64,000 nucleotides of DNA. It comes from Streptomyces kronopolitis. Its GTDB lineage: Bacteria > Actinomycetota > Actinomycetes > Streptomycetales > Streptomycetaceae. This document shows, piece after piece, positions 34,889-43,175 of this stretch. The notes beneath the pieces are model-generated. The model saw only the letters and a program-made list of their open reading frames with translations, did not search any database and was not told the origin of the DNA. The stretch lies in contig NZ_BMND01000013.1 of assembly GCF_014646275.1 (NCBI RefSeq), positions 124,001-188,000 on the forward strand, written 5' to 3'. Numbering within the stretch: the first letter of the stretch is position 1; each line of letters opens with the position of its first letter. The position numbers and the translations under genes were made by a program.

Positions 34889-35980
34889 CTACAGCCAGCC
34901 GTTCCGCTTGAAGCCGCGGTGGATCACCCAGCAGGCGGCGACTATCAGCGCCATCACCAGCGGATACCCGAACGTCCAGTGTTTTTCCGGCATATGGTCG
35001 AAATTCATGCCGTACACGCCGCAGACCATGGTCGGTACGGCCAGGATCGCGACCCAGGCGCTGATCCGCCGCATGTCCTCGTTCTGGGCGACGGTGACCT
35101 GGGCGAGGTGGGCCTGGAGTATGGAGTTGAGCAGTTCGTCGAAGGCGGTGATCTGCTCGGTGACCCGGTCGAGGTGGTCGGCGACGTCCCGGAAGTACGT
35201 GGTGATCCGGGGGTCGACCTCCCGCATGGGCCGCGTCGCCAGCTCCTGCATCGGCCCGTCCAGCGGGGCCACCGCGCGCCGCAGTTCCAGCAGTTCGCGC
35301 TTGAGCTGGTAGATCCGGCCGGCGCCGCCGCTGCCGCGGACCGAGAAGACCTCGCTCTCGACGTCGTCGATGTCGATCTGCACGTCGGCCGTCACATCGA
35401 GGTAGTCGTCCACCACGAGGTCGGCGACGGCGTGCAGGACGGAGGACGGGCCGAGCGCCAACTGCTCCGGCACGGACTCCAGTTGCTCGCGCAGCGGGCC
35501 CAGCGAGCCGTGCCCGCCGTGCCGCACGGTGATCACGAAGTCGGTGCCGGTGAAGACCATGATCTCGCCGGTCTCGACGACCTCGCTGCTGTCGGTGAGC
35601 CGGTCGTGCTCGACATAGCGGACGGTCTTGAAGACGGTGAACAGGGAGTCGTCGTAGTGCTCCAGCTTGGGCCGCTGATGGGCCTGGACCGCGTCCTCGA
35701 CGGCGAGCGGGTGCAGCCCGAACAGCTCGACGATTCCGGCGAATTCCGCCTCGGACGGCTCATGCAGGCCGATCCAGACAAAACCGTTGCCGGAGCGCCG
35801 GACCCGCCGGATCGCCACGTCGGCCGGGTGGTCGCCGTGCTGCCGCACCCCGTCCACGTACACCGCGCAGTTCACCACCGCGGTGCCGAGCGGCGAGCGG
35901 GCCGGGTGGCTGAGGTCGACTCCCCGGGTGCGCGGCTGCGGCAGCCGGACGGCCTTGCGGAGGTTGCTGATCATCGACAC
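34889..35980 (-). CDS. corA: Magnesium/cobalt transporter CorA
   Basis: 363 aa from GTG at 35980 (ATG two codons later also possible). Large N-terminal cytoplasmic domain, a long helix, and two C-terminal transmembrane segments separated by the YGMNFDHMP signature (GMN motif of the pore). It mediates Mg2+ uptake as a pentamer. No RBS of note. Divergent from copA. Confidence 0.93.
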   Translation of the reverse strand: MSMISNLRKAVRLPQPRTRGVDLSHPARSPLGTAVVNCAVYVDGVRQHGDHPADVAIRRVRRSGNGFVWIGLHEPSEAEFAGIVELFGLHPLAVEDAVQAHQRPKLEHYDDSLFTVFKTVRYVEHDRLTDSSEVVETGEIMVFTGTDFVITVRHGGHGSLGPLREQLESVPEQLALGPSSVLHAVADLVVDDYLDVTADVQIDIDDVESEVFSVRGSGGAGRIYQLKRELLELRRAVAPLDGPMQELATRPMREVDPRITTYFRDVADHLDRVTEQITAFDELLNSILQAHLAQVTVAQNEDMRRISAWVAILAVPTMVCGVYGMNFDHMPEKHWTFGYPLVMALIVAACWVIHRGFKRNGWL

Positions 35981-36144
35981 CGGGCCAGTATGGCCCGCGA
36001 CGGCCCGGGAGCGGTACGGCGAAGCACCCGTTTTCACTCGGCGTGGCGGCAGGCGGACCCCCGGTGGCGATGCCCGGGGCCGGCGCCGGTCGGCCGGGGC
36101 GGCACGGGCGGACACAACGGAGCGTGAGGGGCGACACAGCGGGA

Positions 36145-36161
36145 ATACCCCTCGGGGGTAT
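36145..36161. promoter_or_regulatory. CsoR-type copper operator upstream of copA
   Basis: Palindrome ATACCCCTCGGGGGTAT, 47 nt before the copA start. It matches the TACCCC-NN-GGGGTA-type operators bound by CsoR, the Cu(I)-sensing repressor of Streptomyces copper genes. No csoR gene lies in the window, so regulation would be in trans. Confidence 0.82.
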
Positions 36162-36208
36162 ATGGTTCTCCCGGGGGACAGGCACCCGCAGCACACCGAG
36201 GAGCAGCC

Positions 36209-38500
36209 ATGGCCACCGCGATCGGAGAGCACGGCGTCGAGTTGCAGATCGGCGGGATGACCTGCGCCTCGTGCGCCGCCCGCATCGAGAAGAAGCTCAA
36301 CCGGATGGAGGGCGTCACCGCCACCGTCAACTACGCCACCGAGCGGGCGAAGGTGACCCTCGCCGAGGGCAGCGGCGTCGGCACCGCGGACCTGATCGCC
36401 ACCGTGGAGAGGACCGGCTACACCGCCGCCCTCCCCCGGCCGCCGGCTCCCGCGGAGCCCACCGGCGACACGGCTGACGGCGGGGCGGACGGCCGGGCGG
36501 AAGCGACCGGCGGTGCCGCCGACCCGCTCGCCGCCCTCCGCCAGCGGCTGCTGATCTCGCTCGTGCTCTCCGTCCCGGTGGTGGTGCTGGCGATGGTGCC
36601 GCCGCTGCAGTTCACCTACTGGCAGTGGCTGTCGCTGACGCTGGCCGCGCCGGTGGTGGCGTACGGCGCCTGGCCCTTCCACCGGGCGGCCTGGACGAAT
36701 CTGCGGCACGGCGCCGCCACGATGGACACCCTGATCTCGATGGGCACCCTCGCCGCCATGGGCTGGTCGCTGTGGGCCCTGTTCCTCGGCACCGCCGGCA
36801 TGCCGGGGATGACCCACCCCTTCGAGCTGACCCTCACCCGCACCGACGGCGGCAGCGCCCTCTACCTGGAGGCCGCGGCCGGGGTCACGACCTTCATCCT
36901 TGCCGGCCGCTACGCCGAGGCCCGCGCGAAGCGGAACGCGGGCGCGGCGCTGCGGGCGCTGCTGGAGCTGGGCGCGAAGGACGCCACGGTGCTGCGCGAC
37001 GGCCGCGAGATCCGGGTGCCGACCGCCGAGCTGCGCCCCGGGGACCGCTTCACCGTGCGGCCCGGGGAGAAGATCGCCACCGACGGAACGGTGCGGGAGG
37101 GCTCCTCGGCCGTCGACGCCTCGATGCTCACCGGCGAGTCCGTGCCGGTCGAGGTCTCCCCCGGCGACACCGTCACCGGCGGCACCGTCAACGCGGGCGG
37201 CCGGCTGGTCGTCGAGGCCACCCGGGTCGGCGCCGACACCCAGCTCGCCCGGATGGGGCGGCTGGTGGAGGAGGCGCAGAACGGGAAGGCCGCGGCGCAG
37301 CGGCTGGCCGACCGGATCTCCGCGGTCTTCGTCCCGGTCGTGATCGCGCTCGCCCTGGGCACCCTCGGCTACTGGCTGGCCACCGGCGCGGGCGCGGCGG
37401 CCGCCTTCACCGCGGCGGTCGCGGTCCTGATCATCGCCTGCCCGTGCGCGCTGGGCCTGGCCACGCCCACCGCGCTGATGGCCGGCACCGGGCGCGGCGC
37501 CCAGCTCGGCATCCTGCTCAAGGGGCCCGAGGTGCTGGAGTCGACCCGGCGGGTGGACACCGTCGTGCTGGACAAGACCGGCACGGTCACCACGGGCATC
37601 ATGACGCTGACCGGCATCCATCTCGCCGAGGGCGCCACCGAGGCCGAGGTGCTGCGGCTGGCCGGCGCGCTGGAGCACGCCTCCGAGCACCCCGTCGCCC
37701 GCGCCGTCGCCACGGAGGCCGAAGCCCGCACCGGCACCCTGCCCGCGCCCGCCGGGTTCGCGAACGTGCCGGGGCTGGGCGTGACCGGCGAGGTCGAGGG
37801 GCACGCCGTCGTGGTGGGCCGCGCCCAGCTGCTGGAGCGCCGGGAGCAGCCGCTGCCGCCCGCGCTGGCGACGGCCCGGGCGCAGGCCGAGGCCCGGGGC
37901 CGTACCGCGGTGGCCGTCGGCTGGGACGGCGCGGCCCGCGCGGTCCTGGTGGTGTCCGACGCGGTGAAGCCCACCAGCGCCGAGGCGGTGCGCCGGCTGC
38001 GCGCGCTGGGGCTGACCCCGGTGCTGCTGACCGGTGACAACCGGGCCGTCGCGGAGTCGGTCGCGGCCGAGGTCGGGATCGACGAGGTGATCGCCGAGGT
38101 CCTGCCCGAGGACAAGGTGGCGGTGGTGGAGCGGCTGCGGTCCGAGGGCCGCTCGGTCGCCATGGTCGGCGACGGCGTCAACGACGCGGCCGCGCTGGCC
38201 ACCGCCGACCTGGGGCTGGCGATGGGCACCGGCACCGACGCCGCCATCGAGGCCGGCGACCTCACCCTCGTGCGGGGCGACCTGCGGGCCGCGGCGGACG
38301 CCATCCGGCTGGCCCGCGCCACCCTCGGCACCATCCGGACGAATCTGTTCTGGGCCTTCGGCTACAACGTGGCGGCGCTGCCGCTGGCCGCGGCCGGGCT
38401 GCTCAACCCGATGATCGCCGGCGCCGCGATGGCCTTCTCGTCGGTCTTCGTGGTCGGCAACAGCCTGCGGCTGCGCCGCTTCCGGCCGCTCGCCGGGTAA
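36209..38500 (+). CDS. copA: Copper-exporting P1B-type ATPase (CopA-like)
   Basis: 763 aa. One N-terminal heavy-metal domain with GMTCASC (C19, C22); about eight transmembrane segments; CPCALG metal-site motif near residue 410; phosphorylation motif DKTGT near 455; HP locus EHASEHPVA; hinge GDGVNDA. CPC with a CsoR-type operator points to Cu(I) export. The cognate CopZ chaperone is not adjacent. Confidence 0.93.
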   Translation: MATAIGEHGVELQIGGMTCASCAARIEKKLNRMEGVTATVNYATERAKVTLAEGSGVGTADLIATVERTGYTAALPRPPAPAEPTGDTADGGADGRAEATGGAADPLAALRQRLLISLVLSVPVVVLAMVPPLQFTYWQWLSLTLAAPVVAYGAWPFHRAAWTNLRHGAATMDTLISMGTLAAMGWSLWALFLGTAGMPGMTHPFELTLTRTDGGSALYLEAAAGVTTFILAGRYAEARAKRNAGAALRALLELGAKDATVLRDGREIRVPTAELRPGDRFTVRPGEKIATDGTVREGSSAVDASMLTGESVPVEVSPGDTVTGGTVNAGGRLVVEATRVGADTQLARMGRLVEEAQNGKAAAQRLADRISAVFVPVVIALALGTLGYWLATGAGAAAAFTAAVAVLIIACPCALGLATPTALMAGTGRGAQLGILLKGPEVLESTRRVDTVVLDKTGTVTTGIMTLTGIHLAEGATEAEVLRLAGALEHASEHPVARAVATEAEARTGTLPAPAGFANVPGLGVTGEVEGHAVVVGRAQLLERREQPLPPALATARAQAEARGRTAVAVGWDGAARAVLVVSDAVKPTSAEAVRRLRALGLTPVLLTGDNRAVAESVAAEVGIDEVIAEVLPEDKVAVVERLRSEGRSVAMVGDGVNDAAALATADLGLAMGTGTDAAIEAGDLTLVRGDLRAAADAIRLARATLGTIRTNLFWAFGYNVAALPLAAAGLLNPMIAGAAMAFSSVFVVGNSLRLRRFRPLAG

Positions 38501-38600
38501 CCAAGGGGGGACGCGCCCGCGAGCGGAGCAATACCCCCCGCGGGCCCCCGCTCTGCCGTTGGATCGGGCGGGCTGCTGCCCCTGCGCGATCCCGCGTCGC

Positions 38601-38629
38601 CGCCCGCGGGCCGCCCGCGGGCCGCCCGC
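38601..38629. repeat. 11-bp GC-only tandem repeat downstream of copA
   Basis: CGCCCGCGGGC at 38601-38611 and 38612-38622, then a partial third copy. Each unit is self-complementary in its core, so it may fold. The 290-nt gap between copA and the KAS III gene holds nothing else that I can name. Confidence 0.55.
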
Positions 38630-38790
38630 ACCGTACGGGCGCCCGCGGGCCCGGCGCGGCGGAGGGCGGGCTTTCGGTTCTGACAACTGTCTCCAGTTCT
38701 GACGACGGAACCTTGGCAGTTCACGCAGCCACCGGCCGGGGGCGAGGGGTGAGACTGGTGACATACCGCCCACGACGTACAGGGGAACTC

Positions 38791-39729
38791 ATGACCGGGT
38801 CACGCATCCTGGCCCTCGGCCATTACCAGCCCTCCGCCGTGCTCACCAACGAGGACCTGGCACGGATCGTCGACACCGACGACGCCTGGATCCGCAGCCG
38901 GGTCGGTATCCGCACCCGCCATGTCGCCGCCCCGGACGAGACCGTGGACTCGATGGCGGCCGCCGCCGCGGCCAAGGCGCTGGCCGCGAGCGGACTGGCC
39001 CCCGAGGACATCGACCTGGTGCTGGTCGCCACCTGCACGGCCGCCGACCGCAGCCCCAACGCCGCCGCCCGGGTCGCCGCCCGGCTCGGCCTCGGCGCCC
39101 CGGCCACGATGGACCTCAACGTCGTCTGCTCGGGCTTCACCCATGCGCTGGCCACCGCCGACCACGCCATCCGGGCCGGTTCCGCGACGCATGCGCTGGT
39201 CATCGGCGCGGAGAAGTTCACCGACGTCGTCGACTGGACCGACCGCTCGACCTGCGTGCTGGTCGGTGACGGGGCGGGCGCCGCCGTGGTCAGTGCCGCT
39301 CCCGAGCCGCAGATCGGGCCGGTGCTGTGGGGCTCGGTGCCGCAGATGGGCGGCGCGGTCCGGATCGAGGGCGAGCCGGCGCGGTTCTCCCAGGAGGGCC
39401 AGACCGTCTACCGCTGGGCGACCACGCGGCTGCCGGCCATCGCCCGCCAGGTGTGCGAACGCTCCGGCCTCACGCCCGCCGACCTCGCCGGGGTGGTGCT
39501 CCACCAGGCCAATCTGCGGATCATCGAGCCGGTCGCGGAGCGGCTCGGCGCGGTCAACGCGGTGGTCGCCAAGGATGTCGTCGACTCCGGGAACACCTCG
39601 GCGGCCTCCGTCCCGCTCGCGCTGTCGAAGCTGGTCGAACGACGCGAGATCGCCTCCGGCGACCCGGTGCTGCTGTTCGCCTTCGGCGGCAACCTCTCCT
39701 ACGCGGGCCAGGTCATCCGCTGCCCCTGA
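38791..39729 (+). CDS. Beta-ketoacyl-ACP synthase III-like protein (FabH family)
   Basis: 312 aa from ATG with AGGGGA upstream. Catalytic triad typical of KAS III: Cys in NVVCSGFTHAL, His in VVLHQANLRI, Asn in DSGNTSAASVP. The FabH-specific GGG-NLSYAG end is present. No fatty-acid or polyketide genes are adjacent, so it is a stand-alone paralog rather than the fab-cluster FabH. It may prime branched fatty acids or act in a specialised acyl transfer. Confidence 0.85.
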   Translation: MTGSRILALGHYQPSAVLTNEDLARIVDTDDAWIRSRVGIRTRHVAAPDETVDSMAAAAAAKALAASGLAPEDIDLVLVATCTAADRSPNAAARVAARLGLGAPATMDLNVVCSGFTHALATADHAIRAGSATHALVIGAEKFTDVVDWTDRSTCVLVGDGAGAAVVSAAPEPQIGPVLWGSVPQMGGAVRIEGEPARFSQEGQTVYRWATTRLPAIARQVCERSGLTPADLAGVVLHQANLRIIEPVAERLGAVNAVVAKDVVDSGNTSAASVPLALSKLVERREIASGDPVLLFAFGGNLSYAGQVIRCP

Positions 39730-39756
39730 GCGGCACCGGACCGCGGCGGCGGGCCG

Positions 39757-39990
39757 TCAGCCGATGTCGCCCGGGTGCTCGCGCAGGTACAGCGCTCCGC
39801 AGGAGTGGCAGAACGGCTCCCCCCGGGGCGTGCCCCAGACCTGGGCCGATTGGGTGGCGGACGTCGGGGGCAGCTCCCGCCCGCACATCGCGATGGTGCC
39901 CTCCAGCCGCACCATGTGCCAGATCTTCACCGGGGTGTCCGCGTGCGGCAGGACGCCCTCCTCGTACTCGGCGCGCATCTCGTGCTCCAT
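39757..39990 (-). CDS. Conserved small hypothetical protein with two CxxC-type pairs
   Basis: 77 aa, ATG with AAGGAGGTG upstream. Contains MCGRELPPTS and CHSCGALYLREHP, so three cysteines that could bind zinc, plus conserved VKIWHMVR. Known to me only as a streptomycete hypothetical. Convergent with the KAS III-like gene. Confidence 0.75.
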   Translation of the reverse strand: MEHEMRAEYEEGVLPHADTPVKIWHMVRLEGTIAMCGRELPPTSATQSAQVWGTPRGEPFCHSCGALYLREHPGDIG

Positions 39991-40072
39991 GGGCGCTGCA
40001 CCTCCTTACGCCCACGATGCGCCAGCGGGCCGGGGGCCACAACGCCAGCCGGGGCCGCCCGCCCGCACCGGT

Positions 40073-40999
40073 TCAGAACACCGACCAGCCGGTCAGCGTC
40101 GTGAAGTGGTCCAGCGCCGCGGCGCCCGCCACGGAGTTGCCCCGGGCGTCCAGGCCGGGGCTCCACACGCACAGGGTGCAGCGGCCGGGTATCACGGCGA
40201 TGATGCCGCCGCCGACCCCGCTCTTGGCGGGCAGCCCGACGCGGTAGGCGAACTCCCCGGCCGCGTCGTACGTCCCGCAGGTGAGCATCACCGCGTTGAT
40301 CCGCTTGGCCTCGCGGGCCTCCAGCAGCCGGCTGCCGTCGGCGCGCAGCCCGTGCCGGGCCAGGAACCCGCCGGCCACCGCCAGGTCCCGGCAGCTCATC
40401 TCGATCGAGCACTGCCAGAAGTAGTGCTCGATGACGCTGGGGACCGGGTTCTCCAGGTTGCCGAAGGACGCCATGAAGTGGGCCAGCGCGGCGTTGCGGT
40501 CGCCGTGCCCGGCCTCGGAGTCCGCCACCACCTGGTCGAAGGCGAGGTCAGGGTTGCCGCTCTCCTCCCGCAGGAAGTGCAGCATCGAGGTGCTGGCGTC
40601 GCCGGTCAGGGTCTGCAGCCGGTCGGTGACCACCAGCGCGCCCGCGTTGATGAACGGGTTGCGCGGGATGCCGTTCTCCGCCTCCAGCTGGACCAGCGAG
40701 TTGAACGGCGTGCCCGACGGCTCGCGGCCCACCCGCTTCCAGATGCCGTCCTCGCCGTGGCTGCCGGGGCTCTGCGCCATCACCAGCGCCAGTGAGAAGG
40801 TCTTGGAGATGGACTGGACGGAGAACGGGACCTCCCAGTCGCCGACGCCGTACACCGCACCGTGGATGTCGGCCACCGCCATCCCGAAGCGGTCCGCCGA
40901 GACGCGTTCGAGGGCCGGTATGTAGTCGGCGACGCGCCCGTGGCGCACCAGCGGCCGGGCAAAGGCCGCTACCTCCTCGAGAACGGCCTGGTAGTCCAT
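40073..40999 (-). CDS. glsA: Glutaminase A
   Basis: 308 aa from ATG at 40999; a GTG two codons earlier is alternative. Beta-lactamase-like fold with S-x-x-K motif SVQSISKTFSLAL; LQLEAENGIPRNPFINAGAL-type segment (NPFINAGALVV); AKSGVGGGIIAVIPG near the C-terminus. It hydrolyses glutamine to glutamate and ammonia. A TAGCGT element lies 6 nt before the ATG, so it may be leaderless. Confidence 0.94.
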   Translation of the reverse strand: MDYQAVLEEVAAFARPLVRHGRVADYIPALERVSADRFGMAVADIHGAVYGVGDWEVPFSVQSISKTFSLALVMAQSPGSHGEDGIWKRVGREPSGTPFNSLVQLEAENGIPRNPFINAGALVVTDRLQTLTGDASTSMLHFLREESGNPDLAFDQVVADSEAGHGDRNAALAHFMASFGNLENPVPSVIEHYFWQCSIEMSCRDLAVAGGFLARHGLRADGSRLLEAREAKRINAVMLTCGTYDAAGEFAYRVGLPAKSGVGGGIIAVIPGRCTLCVWSPGLDARGNSVAGAAALDHFTTLTGWSVF

Positions 41000-41176
41000 G
41001 CGCACACGCTAACCCGCCGTGACCTGCGGCACCGGAGGAGCCCCCCGTTCCCAAGGGCTACGCCGGGTGGCCCATCCGTCTCGCGCCCCGTGCCCGCATC
41101 GCCGAGCCTGGCACGGGAACCCCACGGCGGTCCGCGCCGTTGATCCCTTACGACACGGACCTCACGGAGGTGGCAC

Positions 41177-41410
41177 ATGTCAGGGTTTCTCGACCGCGCC
41201 AAGGAGCAGGCACGGCAGGGGCTGGAGGCAGGCAAGCAGAAGGTCGACGAGGTGCAGCAGCAACGGGCCGGCAACGACCTGTTGAAGAGACTCGGCGCCG
41301 CGTACTTCGCCGAACGGCGGGGCAGCGGCTCCCCCGAGGCGACCCAGGACGCCCTCAACGCCCTGGAGGCGCACGTCAACGCGCACGGCGACGCCTTTCT
41401 GCACGGATAG
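41177..41410 (+). CDS. Small conserved hypothetical, helical
   Basis: 77 aa, ATG with GGAGGTGG upstream. Mostly amphipathic helix (MSGFLDRAKEQARQGLEAGK and so on), without cysteines or transmembrane segments. Followed at once by a hairpin. Function unknown. Confidence 0.75.
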   Translation: MSGFLDRAKEQARQGLEAGKQKVDEVQQQRAGNDLLKRLGAAYFAERRGSGSPEATQDALNALEAHVNAHGDAFLHG

Positions 41411-41430
41411 CCGGACCGGGCGGGTCCGGC
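41410..41430 (+). terminator. Short hairpin after the 77-aa gene
   Basis: A perfect 8-bp stem (GCCGGACC and complement) with a 5-nt loop, overlapping the last base of the stop codon. Confidence 0.6.
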
Positions 41431-41584
41431 CCGGGGGCACGGGCGGGGCCAAAATCGCTCGCTCATCCTCCGAACGGCCGGCCCGCTTTTGTCCGTTCCC
41501 CTCCCGCCGCACGGCCTTGTCCCGTACAAGCGAGACAGGAGGCGGTGCGCGTCGGCGGCCGCCGTGTCCGCATCGGAGTGGGCC

Positions 41585-42175
41585 ATGTCCGCACCACTGT
41601 CCGCCGCCCGGTTCCGCCAGGCGCTCACCGCCGAGGGCCTGCGGCTCGCCGAGGTCGACGGCTGGGAGACGCACAACCGCAACAGCAAGGGCCCTTGGGG
41701 CCCGGTGCACGGGGTGATGGTGCATCACACCGGCACCTCCGGCGCCGACAGCACCGTCCAGCTCTGCTACGACGGCCGCCCGGACCTGCCGGGGCCGCTG
41801 TGCCACGGCGTGATCACCAAGGACGGCACGGTGCATCTGGTCGGCTGCGGCCGCGCCAATCACGCCGGCCTCGGCGACGGCGACGTCCTGCGCGCGGTGA
41901 TCGCCGAGAAGCGGCTGCCGCCGGACGACGAGGCCGACACCGACGGCAACCCCTGCTTCTACGGCTTCGAGTGCGAGAACCTCGGCGACGGCAAGGACCC
42001 CTGGCCGCCGGCGCAGCTGGAGGCCGTGGAGAAGGCCGCGGCGGCGCTGTGCCGGGCGCACGGCTGGACCGAGCGCTCGGTGATCGGGCATCTGGAGTGG
42101 CAGCCCGGCAAGATCGACCCGCGCGGCTACACGATGGACTGGCTGCGCGAGCGGATCGCCGACCGGCTGAAATGA
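41585..42175 (+). CDS. N-acetylmuramoyl-L-alanine amidase (amidase_2/PGRP type)
   Basis: 196 aa from ATG at 41585 with GGAG upstream. Zinc-site motifs MVHHTGTSG near the N-terminus and GHLEWQPGKIDP near the C-terminus. YDGRPDLPGPLCHGVITKDG is typical of the family. It cleaves the amide bond between MurNAc and the stem peptide. There is no signal peptide and no cell-wall-binding domain; export or phage origin is unclear, and no phage genes flank it. Confidence 0.87.
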   Translation: MSAPLSAARFRQALTAEGLRLAEVDGWETHNRNSKGPWGPVHGVMVHHTGTSGADSTVQLCYDGRPDLPGPLCHGVITKDGTVHLVGCGRANHAGLGDGDVLRAVIAEKRLPPDDEADTDGNPCFYGFECENLGDGKDPWPPAQLEAVEKAAAALCRAHGWTERSVIGHLEWQPGKIDPRGYTMDWLRERIADRLK

Positions 42176-42230
42176 GCGGGCGGCGGTACGGCACCGGCCC
42201 GCCGCGCCGGCACCCGCGACAATGGGCCGG

Positions 42231-43175
42231 GTGACCCGCACCGTCCCCGGCCCTCAGCCGGACCCCCACACCCTGCGCCCGCGCCTGCCCTCGCCCGTCC
42301 AGGAGCTCACCGACGAGCCGTTCGCGCGCCGCGGGGTGCGGCTGCTGCTCAAGCGGGACGACCTGATCCACCCGGACCTGCCGGGCAACAAGTGGCGGAA
42401 GCTGGAGCCGAATCTGCGGGCCGCCGCCGCGGCCGGCGACCGCGCGCTGCTGACCTTCGGCGGGGCCTACTCCAACCACCTGCGGGCCACCGCCGCGGCC
42501 GGCCGGCTGCTCGGCTTCACCACCATCGGCGTGGTCCGCGGCGACGAGCTGGCCGGGCGGCCGCTCAATCCGTCGCTGGCCCGCTGCGCCGCCGACGGGA
42601 TGCGGCTGCACTTCCTGGACCGGGCCCGCTACCGCCGCGCCGGCGACGGGGACGTCCTCGCCGACCTGCACGACCGCTTCGGCGCGTTCCGCGTGATACC
42701 CGAGGGCGGCAGCAACGCGCTGGCCGCCCGGGGCTGTACGCGGCTGGGCCGGGAGCTGCGCGGGGTGGCGGACACGGTCGCGGTGGCCTGCGGCACCGGC
42801 GGCACCCTGGCCGGGCTCGCCGCCGGGCTGGGTCCGCGGCAGCGCGCCCTGGGCCTGCCCGTCCTCAAGGGCGGCCGCCCGCACTTCCTCCAGCAGTCGA
42901 TCGGGGCGCTGCAGACCGCGGCGTTCGGCGGCCCGCGCGGCGACTGGCGGCTGGACGACCGCTTCCACTGCGGCGGCTACGCCCGCCGCACCCCGGAGCT
43001 GGACGCGTTCGCGGACGCCTTCGAGGACCGGCACGGGCTGCCGCTGGAGCGGCTCTACGTCGCCAAGCTGCTGTACGGGCTGACGACACTGGCCGGGGAG
43101 GGCGCCTTCGCCCCCGGCAGCACGGTCGCCGCCGTGATCACCGGCACGCCCGGCACGCCGGGCCCCACCCCCTAG
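42231..43175 (+). CDS. PLP-dependent ACC deaminase / D-cysteine desulfhydrase-like enzyme
   Basis: 314 aa from GTG at 42231; ATG at 42222 is the alternative, but a GACAAT element directly before favours a leaderless GTG. Fold-type II PLP motifs: LLLKRDDLIHPDLPGNKWRK with the catalytic Lys, FGGAYSNHLRATAAA, and CGTGGTLAGLAAGL for phosphate binding. Substrate (D-cysteine, ACC or another) cannot be told from sequence. The stop overlaps the antiporter stop by four bases. Confidence 0.85.
   Translation: MTRTVPGPQPDPHTLRPRLPSPVQELTDEPFARRGVRLLLKRDDLIHPDLPGNKWRKLEPNLRAAAAAGDRALLTFGGAYSNHLRATAAAGRLLGFTTIGVVRGDELAGRPLNPSLARCAADGMRLHFLDRARYRRAGDGDVLADLHDRFGAFRVIPEGGSNALAARGCTRLGRELRGVADTVAVACGTGGTLAGLAAGLGPRQRALGLPVLKGGRPHFLQQSIGALQTAAFGGPRGDWRLDDRFHCGGYARRTPELDAFADAFEDRHGLPLERLYVAKLLYGLTTLAGEGAFAPGSTVAAVITGTPGTPGPTP

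Noticed and set aside
38601..38629. Considered as a CRISPR-like or satellite array
   Set aside because: Only two and a half 11-bp units, no spacers, no cas genes.
34889..38773. 1,294-aa minus-strand frame that includes CorA
   Set aside because: Only the last ~363 residues are CorA; the upstream part is antisense to copA. Not a fusion protein.
41585..42175. Amidase considered as a prophage endolysin
   Set aside because: No holin, terminase or structural genes nearby; flanking genes are core chromosome.
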